From the NCBI GenBank assembly GCA_031178585.1, contig JAPSIT010000057.1, forward strand, positions 1 through 9,960: a stretch of DNA of 9,960 bases. The letters run 5' to 3'. Source of the DNA: Arthrobacter sp. (GTDB taxonomy: Bacteria; Actinomycetota; Actinomycetes; Actinomycetales; Micrococcaceae). Below, in pieces: positions 1-5,673 of this stretch. The position numbers were made by a program, and so were the translations under genes. The notes under the pieces were generated by a model that saw only the letters and a program-made list of their open reading frames with translations, was not told where the DNA came from and did not search any database. Within the stretch, counting starts at the first letter, position 1, and each line of letters opens with the position of its first letter.

Positions 1-147
1 ACCACCGGCGAGACTACGTCCACCACCGGCGAGACTACGTCCACCACCGGCGAGACTACGTCCACCACCGGCGAGACTACGTCCACCACCGGCGAGACTA
101 CGTCCACCACCGGCGAGACTACGTCCACCACCGGAGACAGGACGTCG
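1..147. repeat. 21-bp tandem repeat array, six perfect units plus one diverged
   Basis: Six identical 21-bp units (accaccggcgagactacgtc plus a final c) fill 1-126 and reach the window edge, so the true copy number is higher or unknown. A seventh unit at 127-147 matches at 16 of 21 bases. The unit is a multiple of three, so each copy adds exactly seven residues (Val-Val-Asp-Val-Val-Ser-Pro on the minus strand) without a frame change. Perfect identity at synonymous sites implies recent expansion or ongoing homogenisation by slippage or recombination. Confidence 0.95.
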
Positions 148-698
148 ACGGCCGGGCTAGGAGTTACGGTGGCAAGTGGTCCTGCGGACTCTGTCACCAG
201 GTTGGTCACAGGCTTTAGGGCGGCATTAAGCACAGCCGCATCTCTAACCACCGGCGAAGCGACGTCAAGCACCGGGCTGGCCGGTTCGATGGCCGTGGCC
301 ACAGTGCTCGCCGGATCAAGCCCGTGCACTACCGGGAGGGGTATCACAGGAACGCTCGTCGGTGCGGCTGGGTCTGCGGAAACGGATTGGGGAGGTCCGG
401 GGACGGGTGCGGGATAAGCTGCCGTCGGTGCCGGAGGACGCGGGAAAGGTGCTGCCGGCACCGCCGACCTGGTGACCGCTGCCACTGAAGTGTCGAGACC
501 AGAACCGACGCTGCCTGCCGCGCCGGAGGCGGTGGAACTCACCGGCGCGGCAGCGGAAATGGTGCCAAGCACCGAGCCGGAGTCCGTTCCTGTGTCTGCC
601 GCACCCGACGGGGCTGAAAAGGCCAACCAAGCAAGTGCAAGGGTGCCTGCTAAAAGCACAGGGCGCACCGCATTGAACGACACTAATGACGTTGCCAT
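1..698 (-). CDS. Secreted Pro/Val/Ala-rich repeat protein, N-terminal part (3' end beyond window)
   Basis: The minus-strand frame is open from the ATG at 698 to the window edge, giving 232 visible codons and no stop. The first ~33 residues form a plausible Sec signal peptide: MATSLVSFNAVR, then a hydrophobic core PVLLAGTLALAWLAF, then SAPSGAAD with an A-x-A-like cleavage zone. The mature part is low in complexity: a Ser/Gly/Ala/Thr-rich stretch, a Pro-rich stretch (residues ~85-120), then Val/Pro-rich segments (SPVLDVASPVV, SPAVDVLSPVV) that lead into perfect DVVSPVV heptads. An AGGGGG Shine-Dalgarno lies 6 nt before the ATG. The seventh, diverged repeat keeps its sequence best in this frame (DVLSPVV), which supports this strand over the overlapping plus-strand readings. 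Proteins of this look in actinobacteria are usually exported or wall-associated; the function is unknown and no sorting signal is in view. The coding call is fairly sure, the role is not. Confidence 0.75.
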   Translation of the reverse strand, partial: MATSLVSFNAVRPVLLAGTLALAWLAFSAPSGAADTGTDSGSVLGTISAAAPVSSTASGAAGSVGSGLDTSVAAVTRSAVPAAPFPRPPAPTAAYPAPVPGPPQSVSADPAAPTSVPVIPLPVVHGLDPASTVATAIEPASPVLDVASPVVRDAAVLNAALKPVTNLVTESAGPLATVTPSPAVDVLSPVVDVVSPVVDVVSPVVDVVSPVVDVVSPVVDVVSPVVDVVSPV

Positions 699-704
699 GC
701 AGCA

Positions 705-710
705 CCCCCT
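705..710 (-). promoter_or_regulatory. Ribosome binding site of the secreted repeat protein
   Basis: Read on the minus strand this is AGGGGG, six bases before the ATG at 698-696. It is what fixes the start: there is no in-frame ATG, GTG or TTG between this site and about 840, and the in-frame GTGs downstream would cut away the signal peptide. Confidence 0.6.
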
Positions 711-783
711 AATGCCCTCGTCCCCTGGCAGTTGGTCCTGGATTGTCTCGTAGCCAATATCCCCGGGACTGCCGGGAAGGGCA

Positions 784-834
784 CGAGTAGTCGGTACTCG
801 TTTATCGGCGGACGGACTACTTTGTCCGCCGATA
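784..834. promoter_or_regulatory. Two adjacent perfect inverted repeats (operator or leader hairpins)
   Basis: The first inverted repeat is CGAGTA (784-789) with TACTCG (795-800), with a 5-nt loop. The second, three bases on, is TATCGGCGGAC (803-813) with GTCCGCCGATA (824-834), an 11-bp perfect stem with a 10-nt loop. Neither is followed by a T-tract on either strand, so they do not look like intrinsic terminators. They lie about 90-140 bp upstream of the minus-strand start codon at 698, where they could be operator sites or structures in a 5' leader. No regulator can be named from the sequence. Confidence 0.5.
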
Positions 835-1024
835 GGTACGCATCTCCGGAAAAGGCCGGGTCCCATCAAGGTCCCCGTCCAGGCCGGCCCCGTTGGCCCG
901 GTTGCCGCGGTAAACAGAGGTGGCATTCGTCCTTTGGTTTGCTTGCGCTGCCGCAGAGATCTGGGCTGCAGCAGGCCCGTTGTCCTGTACGGATCATCTC
1001 GGGCAGGAACATGCTCGTGGAAGT
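835..1024. other. Stretch with no recognisable feature
   Basis: I see no convincing gene here. The frames open through this part use codons unlike the neighbouring genes, and no RNA or repeat structure stands out. It may be the decayed upstream part of the gene remnant that follows. Confidence 0.4.
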
Positions 1025-1227
1025 TGGCACGAGTCCCTGGCTCAAGCGGAGGTGCTGGTTCCCGAACTGACCGACAAGGAACTGTGCCGCTTCCACGCGG
1101 TCCCCGACCTGACCATGGCGATCAAGGACTCCCTCGCGCCCACAACGACGAGTTGAAGCCTCTCCAACGGCGCCTGATCCGCAACGAGGACCTCGCGAAG
1201 ACCTACATCAACCGTCAGGGGCGGTGA
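1025..1227 (+). pseudogene. Frameshifted 3' remnant of an unidentified gene
   Basis: From 1025 to about 1138 one frame has typical GC-rich third positions and reads in part ELTDKELCRFHAVPDLTMAI then KDSLA; it then hits a stop at 1154-1156. From 1141 a second frame continues with equally good codon use, HNDELKPLQRRLIRNEDLA then KTYINRQGR, and stops at 1227. The two join if one base was lost in the run gcgccc at 1136-1141. This looks like the C-terminal end of a once functional protein with no intact start. I do not recognise the family. The alternative is chance: the fragments are short (about 38 and 28 residues), so confidence is modest. Confidence 0.35.
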
Positions 1228-1266
1228 TCCGGAAATTCTTTGTAGCCAGCAGGAAGTAAGTGTGCT

Positions 1267-1272
1267 TATGAT
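1267..1272 (+). promoter_or_regulatory. Candidate -10 element for the phosphodiesterase-led operon
   Basis: TATGAT sits about 90 bp before the chosen start of the phosphodiesterase gene and just after the gene remnant. No good -35 hexamer lies 16-18 bases upstream (TTGTAG at 1240 is 21 bases away), so this is a weak call based on the -10 match and position alone. Confidence 0.25.
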
Positions 1273-1362
1273 GTGCTTCCTCTCGGCGGTATGAAGACTC
1301 CGTCCGGTGATCTTCTTCCCCTGCTTCCAGCCCTGACGCTGGCGGGGACCTATCGAGGGGTC

Positions 1363-2292
1363 ATGATGACGTCTGTCGATGCGCAGTACCCGCGGCCGGA
1401 CCACTTTCTGGTCCACCTCAGCGACACCCATTTCGTCAGCGAAGGTCTGCTGTATGGCGACGTCGACGCCGAGGCCCGTTTGGCTGACGTCTTCGCGGCC
1501 ATACACGCATCCGGTCTGCGGCCGGAAGCGTTCCTATTCACCGGAGATCTGGCGGACAAGGGGGAGCCAGAAGCCTACCGGAAGCTACGGACGGCAGCGG
1601 AATCTGCTGCGGCCATGGTGCAGGCGCGACTGATCTGGGTCGTGGGGAACCACGATAACCGCCGGCATATCCGCTCCCTGCTGCTTGATGAAGAGGCGGA
1701 TGACGCCCCACTGGACCGGCGGTACGACCTGGGCGGCCTGCGGGTGCTGGTCCTGGATTCATCGGTTCCCGGATTCCACCACGGGGAAGTGAGCGAAGAG
1801 CAGCTGCGCTGGCTCGCCGCCGAACTGCAGTCGCCGGCCCCGGACGGGACCTTGCTGGTCCTTCATCATCCGCCCATCCCCTCCGTCCAGGATCTGGCGG
1901 CGGTGACGGAATTGCGTAACCAGAGCGGCCTGGCACGTGTCGTGGAGGGAAGCGACGTCGTTGGCATCCTCGCCGGGCATCTGCATTTTTCGGTTTCCTC
2001 CATATTTGCCAGCGTGCCGGTTTCGGTCGCCTCCTCAACCTGCTACACCCAGGATCTAGTCGTTCCCCACAATGGCGTGCAGGGCCGCGACGGTGCGCAG
2101 ACCTTCAACTTCGTGCACGTGCACGGCAGGACGGTAGTGAATTCCGTCGTAACTCTTGGCTCCTACCCGCCCGTTGGTGCGTACGTCTCGGCTGAAGAAA
2201 CACGCCGACGGCTTTCCTCGGCCGGAATCCATATACCTGGCGCTCCCGGCCGTCCCCGGGCATCCCTGGCCGAATCCGGCACTTGTCGATAA
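1363..2292 (+). CDS. cpdA: CpdA-like class III cyclic nucleotide phosphodiesterase / metallophosphoesterase
   Basis: This is a 309-residue calcineurin-fold metallophosphoesterase of the Icc/CpdA type. All metal-binding blocks are visible: DTH at 21-23, GDLADKGE at 61-68, GNHD at 95-98, HH at 168-169 and GHLH at 205-208. Family members are Mn/Fe di-metal enzymes that hydrolyse 3',5'-cAMP or other phosphodiesters, and the protein lacks a signal peptide, so it should act in the cytoplasm. I chose the ATG at 1363 because GAGGGG lies just before it and the homologous domain starts within 20 residues; a GTG at 1273 and an ATG at 1291 are in frame but have no good ribosome binding site and add a non-homologous leader. 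Its stop overlaps the ribosome binding site of the next gene, so it appears to head the glycopolymer operon. Whether it works on cAMP or on a phosphodiester of the polymer pathway cannot be told from the sequence. Confidence 0.88.
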   Translation: MMTSVDAQYPRPDHFLVHLSDTHFVSEGLLYGDVDAEARLADVFAAIHASGLRPEAFLFTGDLADKGEPEAYRKLRTAAESAAAMVQARLIWVVGNHDNRRHIRSLLLDEEADDAPLDRRYDLGGLRVLVLDSSVPGFHHGEVSEEQLRWLAAELQSPAPDGTLLVLHHPPIPSVQDLAAVTELRNQSGLARVVEGSDVVGILAGHLHFSVSSIFASVPVSVASSTCYTQDLVVPHNGVQGRDGAQTFNFVHVHGRTVVNSVVTLGSYPPVGAYVSAEETRRRLSSAGIHIPGAPGRPRASLAESGTCR

Positions 2293-2298
2293 AGGAGG
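2291..2298 (+). promoter_or_regulatory. Strong ribosome binding site deciding the start of the CDP-ribitol synthase gene
   Basis: AAAGGAGG overlaps the TAA stop of the phosphodiesterase gene and lies 5 bases before the ATG at 2304. It rules out the longer in-frame reading from the TTG at 2283 and suggests the two genes are translationally coupled. Confidence 0.85.
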
Positions 2299-2303
2299 AT
2301 CTC

Positions 2304-3776
2304 ATGGCGCCCTACAACAACCCAGAGCCGAACTCGAGCCTAACCAGGAACCCGGCACTGCCACGCCCGCGCAGGAACGTCGCCGTGATCCTCGCCGGCG
2401 GGGTGGGATCTCGCATGGGCTTGGACATCCCCAAACAGTTTGTTCCAGTGGCCGGGCGGACGAGCCTGGAGTACACCGTTGAAGTGTTTCAATGCTGCCC
2501 CATCATCGACGACATCGTGGTCATGATGGAACCAGGCTTCATTGCCCGCGCCGGCGAACTGCTGCCCCTGACCCGGTACGACAAGCTTCGCGGCATCCAC
2601 GCCGGCGGGGCTGACCGCAACGAAACCTCCTACTTGGCACTGACGCTGATCCAGGACCGGGAGGCCAACGTCATCTTCCACGACGCCGTCCGCCCTCTGA
2701 TCGACTCCGACGTCATCAGGGCCTGCGTCACTGCACTGGACGAATTCGGAGCCGTCGATACGGCCATCCCGTCTGCCGATACCATCATCGAAGTCGACGA
2801 ACGGGATTTCATTACCGCGGTGCCCCCACGGGCACGCCTGCGCCGAGGCCAGACACCCCAGGCCTTCAGGTTCCCCATCATCAGTGCAGCGTATGATCTG
2901 GCTCGGAAGGACCCGGGATTCGCGGCGACCGACGACTGTTCCGTCGTGCTGAAATACCTCCCGGAAGTGCCGATCTTCGTGGTGCCCGGCGATGAAGCCA
3001 ACATCAAAATCACCCATCCCATCGACATCCACCTTGCCGATAAGCTGTTCCAGCTCAAGCACAAAAAGCCCGGAGCCCGGCCCGCGCCCGTGGATCTGCG
3101 CGGGTCGACGGTGCTCATACTCGGCGGAAGTACCGGAATCGGCGCCGAACTCGCCCGGCAACTGGAGGCCGAGGGCGCAGCGGTGGTCACCCACAGCCGC
3201 ACGGGTAGCGGCACCTTCGTCCAAGACCGACAATGCGTGTCCTCCGCCTTGGCCGCGGCAGCAGGGGCGTATGGAAAAGTGGACCACGTCGTCCTCACAG
3301 CAGGGGTGCTGACCGTAGGACCGCTAACCGAACTTACCGATGAACAGCTGCATCATGATGTGGACGTGAACCTCATGGCAGCGTTCATTGTCGCCCAGGA
3401 ATCCCACCGGTATCTGGCTGCGACGAAGGGCTCCCTGACACTGTATGCGTCCAGTTCCTACACCCGGGGACGGGCCAATTACACGGTGTACTCGGCCACT
3501 AAGGCCGCCATCGTGAACCTGACCCAGGCACTGGCAGATGAATGGGGGGACGCGGGCATTCGCGTGAACTGCATCAGCCCCAGCCGAACCGCAACCCCCA
3601 TGCGCACGAAAGCCTTCGGCGCCGAAGCCCAGGAATCACTACTGCAGGCCAGCACCGTGGCCGCTGCCAGTGCCCGTGTCCTGGGCTCTGACATGACCGG
3701 GCAAATCATCGACGTCCGGCTGCCACGCACCGACCCGCTGAATGAAGCTGACACGGAGCTTGTGGGCACGCCATGA
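2304..3776 (+). CDS. Bifunctional IspD-like cytidylyltransferase / SDR reductase, probable CDP-ribitol synthase
   Basis: This 490-residue protein has two domains. The N-terminal ~250 residues are an IspD/TarI-type cytidylyltransferase: ILAGGVGSRMG (29-39), the K44 of IPKQF, HDAVRP (126-131), GQTPQAF (182-188), TDD (209-211) and NIKIT (233-237). The rest (about 264-470) is a classical short-chain dehydrogenase with GGSTGIG (274-280), N356, a serine triplet 383-385 and catalytic Tyr396-x3-Lys400. The same order is known from Haemophilus Bcs1/Acs1, which reduce ribulose 5-phosphate to ribitol 5-phosphate and activate it with CTP to CDP-ribitol. Both active sites look intact. The gene overlaps the next by ATGA. 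A plain IspD role in isoprenoid synthesis is unlikely: there is no ispF next door and the neighbours are polymer genes. CDP-ribitol as the exact product is inference; another alditol is possible. Confidence 0.88.
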   Translation: MAPYNNPEPNSSLTRNPALPRPRRNVAVILAGGVGSRMGLDIPKQFVPVAGRTSLEYTVEVFQCCPIIDDIVVMMEPGFIARAGELLPLTRYDKLRGIHAGGADRNETSYLALTLIQDREANVIFHDAVRPLIDSDVIRACVTALDEFGAVDTAIPSADTIIEVDERDFITAVPPRARLRRGQTPQAFRFPIISAAYDLARKDPGFAATDDCSVVLKYLPEVPIFVVPGDEANIKITHPIDIHLADKLFQLKHKKPGARPAPVDLRGSTVLILGGSTGIGAELARQLEAEGAAVVTHSRTGSGTFVQDRQCVSSALAAAAGAYGKVDHVVLTAGVLTVGPLTELTDEQLHHDVDVNLMAAFIVAQESHRYLAATKGSLTLYASSSYTRGRANYTVYSATKAAIVNLTQALADEWGDAGIRVNCISPSRTATPMRTKAFGAEAQESLLQASTVAAASARVLGSDMTGQIIDVRLPRTDPLNEADTELVGTP

Positions 3777-5326
3777 CCCATACTATCCAGGCCGACAGGA
3801 CGGCCCTGACCGTGGCAGGGCCGTCCTTTCCTGAAACCTGCAGTCTTTCCGTCTCGCTGGCCAACCGGCGCATCTGGACCTTCCGCCCAAGTGACGGCGA
3901 CGTCTTGGAAGACCGCCTCACAGTCCGGTGGCCGGCCGCACTGGTTCCGCGGCTTAGCGGTTCCGCGAACCTGCTGCTCCTCCAGGACGGCATCCCCGTC
4001 TGCGGGCCCACCAGGGTGCATTTCGATGATTCCGGGAACGAGTTCGCCCTCACCGAACCGGGAACCGGCATCCCCCAGGTCATCAACAAGTGGGGGCGGG
4101 TGGGCCGGTCCTTCGAAGGCCGCGACCCTGCATTGATCCAGGATGTTCTGGGCGCAACAGAAGACCTGATTCAGCTCGTGAAACGACGGGCTGGGCTTGA
4201 CCTGTTCATCACCGGCGGAACGCTGCTCGGGCCCATCCGTGACGGACGCATCATGCCCCATGATGACGACGCCGACCTTGCCTACCTCAGCGCCCACAGC
4301 AACCCCTCCGATATCGCTCTGGAAAGCTTCCGCCTGGAGGACATACTGCAGGCCGAGGGCCACGAGACGGTCCGCCACTCAGCCGGGCACCTGCAGATAA
4401 TGTTTCCGGGAGCTGCCCTCGAAGACCGCTTCTACGTGGATATCTTTACCTACTTCATCATCGGAGGCTGGCTCCATGGGACTTTCCACGCGCGCGAACC
4501 GGAGAGGGACGTCAGGGTGTTCCCGCTGAGGCCGGTCGACGTGAATGGGCGAATGCTTCCCGGCCCGGCTAGCCCCGAACAGATGCTGGCCGCCATCTAT
4601 GGCCCGGGTTGGCGGACACCGGATCCGGCCTTCCGGTTCGTTACGCCCCCGCCCGCCCGCCGGCGGTTTCACGGCTGGCTCAACAGCTTCGATGCGGACC
4701 GGGAAAACTGGGAGGATCACCACCGCGCCCAGCTCGCAGCAGGAACGCCGGCTGTCCCGTCGGAATGGGCACGCCAGCTTGCCCGGGACCTGCCCACCGG
4801 ATCCCGGATCATGGAACTTGGCTGCGGGCTAGGCACAGATGCCCGGCATTTCGCACGGCACGGACATGATGTGCTGGCAGTTGACTACAGCCGTCCCGCG
4901 CTGGAAGCGATAGCAGGGCAGGCCCTGCGCTCCGGACAGCAGCTGCGCGTGACGCGCGTAAACCTCAACTCAGTCCGCCAGCTCGCGCCCTTGGCCAAAG
5001 CCTGCCGCGGCGATGATGCTCCCCTTCACGTTTATGCCCGGCTGCTGTTGAACGCGCTTGAACCGGAGGGCCAGGAGAACGTCCTGACCTTCCTCCGACA
5101 CGCCCTGCGCGCCCAAGGAGGACGTGGGCGCGCCTACCTGGAAGTCGACGGCGGAGCAGAGAACGGGGCGTTCTCATCCTGGAACGCCTACGGGCCGGTA
5201 GACCCCGGACGGCTGCGCCGCCAACTTGACCTGAAAGGGCTCGAGATGGAAGAACCCGCCGCCGACCCGGACGTGGACGGGAAGAGCAGCCTTCTGCGGC
5301 TAACGATCAAAGCGAGGACACCATGA
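3773..5326 (+). CDS. LicD/fukutin-like phosphotransferase fused to a SAM-dependent methyltransferase
   Basis: This 517-residue protein has three parts. Residues 1-105 are a beta-rich N-terminal region without a recognised motif. Residues ~110-300 are LicD-like: TGGTLLGPIRDGRIMPHDDD (147-166) matches the family's GTLLG-x-R-x8-DDD signature, and VDIF at 222-225 is a second acidic block. Residues ~305-515 are a class I methyltransferase with motif I MELGCGLGTD (347-356) and the acidic residue Asp371 ending strand 2. LicD proteins move phosphocholine, and the related fukutin/FKRP move ribitol 5-phosphate from CDP-ribitol; next to a CDP-ribitol synthase the latter donor is the natural guess. The methyltransferase may modify the same unit or a sugar of the glycan. 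No signal peptide or membrane segment is seen, so it should act in the cytoplasm. It is coupled by ATGA overlaps on both sides. Acceptor and methylation site are unknown. Confidence 0.85.
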   Translation: MTHTIQADRTALTVAGPSFPETCSLSVSLANRRIWTFRPSDGDVLEDRLTVRWPAALVPRLSGSANLLLLQDGIPVCGPTRVHFDDSGNEFALTEPGTGIPQVINKWGRVGRSFEGRDPALIQDVLGATEDLIQLVKRRAGLDLFITGGTLLGPIRDGRIMPHDDDADLAYLSAHSNPSDIALESFRLEDILQAEGHETVRHSAGHLQIMFPGAALEDRFYVDIFTYFIIGGWLHGTFHAREPERDVRVFPLRPVDVNGRMLPGPASPEQMLAAIYGPGWRTPDPAFRFVTPPPARRRFHGWLNSFDADRENWEDHHRAQLAAGTPAVPSEWARQLARDLPTGSRIMELGCGLGTDARHFARHGHDVLAVDYSRPALEAIAGQALRSGQQLRVTRVNLNSVRQLAPLAKACRGDDAPLHVYARLLLNALEPEGQENVLTFLRHALRAQGGRGRAYLEVDGGAENGAFSSWNAYGPVDPGRLRRQLDLKGLEMEEPAADPDVDGKSSLLRLTIKARTP

Positions 5327-5673
5327 CAAAAATGACCACAGCACTGCTGAACGGCGTTACCGGACTCCTCAGAAGCGCCGCCCCTTCCGCACGGGTTGCC
5401 CGTCGCCGTGATAGCGGTTGGAGGAAACAGAGGACGGAACTCGCAGCCGAACTTAGCCGCCTGACCGGACAGCTGCAGGACCTGGCCGCTGAATCGACGC
5501 AGATGAGGGCTGAGCTCTCCCGCCTGGACCGGGACCTTGACGAATCCCGCCGGCTGAACCTTCGGGCTGCCGAACTCCTCGACATCGTCTATGCGGAGCT
5601 CACCTCCGCCCCTGATGCAAAAGCCCGGAACGACCACCGGCAGGCCCCTAAAGCCGGCGGAGCCGAGGCATGA
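5323..5673 (+). CDS. Small coiled-coil protein of unknown function
   Basis: This 116-residue protein starts with a short amphipathic, basic segment (up to Arg28-Arg29), then a long coiled coil (about 37-97) with leucines and alanines at heptad spacing, including RAELSRLDRDLDESRRLNLR (62-81) followed by AAELLDIVYAEL, and ends in a polar tail. It resembles small actinobacterial proteins carrying a short domain of unknown function (I believe DUF6752), often placed beside cell-surface polymer genes; that name is from memory. It has no catalytic motif, signal peptide or transmembrane helix. Its start and stop both overlap the neighbours by four bases (ATGA), so it is probably made in fixed ratio with the LicD-type enzyme and the GH1-like protein and may act as a scaffold or adaptor for them. 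That role is inference. Confidence 0.75.
   Translation: MTKMTTALLNGVTGLLRSAAPSARVARRRDSGWRKQRTELAAELSRLTGQLQDLAAESTQMRAELSRLDRDLDESRRLNLRAAELLDIVYAELTSAPDAKARNDHRQAPKAGGAEA

Noticed and set aside
1..147. Possible CRISPR array
   Set aside because: The 21-bp units follow each other with no spacers and lie in a coding frame.
1..417. Plus-strand open frame with a TTGETTS repeat that ends at 417
   Set aside because: It has no start in view and poor features beyond the repeat; the minus frame has a ribosome binding site, signal peptide and conserved diverged repeats, so the plus frame is taken as a shadow.
472..753. Plus-strand open frame of 93 codons and neighbouring small frames
   Set aside because: It lies opposite the signal peptide and body of the minus-strand gene, with no ribosome binding site.
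784..834. Intrinsic terminator
   Set aside because: No T-tract follows the stems on either strand and no gene ends next to them.
1273..1362. Longer phosphodiesterase from the GTG at 1273 or ATG at 1291
   Set aside because: No good ribosome binding site; the extra residues do not match the family, while GAGGGG precedes the ATG at 1363.
2283..2303. TTG start at 2283 for the cytidylyltransferase gene
   Set aside because: The stretch is occupied by the AAAGGAGG ribosome binding site that serves the ATG at 2304.
2304..3776. Housekeeping IspD of the methylerythritol phosphate pathway
   Set aside because: A complete SDR domain is fused to it, ispF is absent and the neighbours are glycan genes.
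2340..4378. Long minus-strand open frames opposite the cytidylyltransferase and LicD genes (to 315 codons)
   Set aside because: They are antisense shadows from GC-rich codon bias; no motifs and incompatible with the well-supported plus genes.
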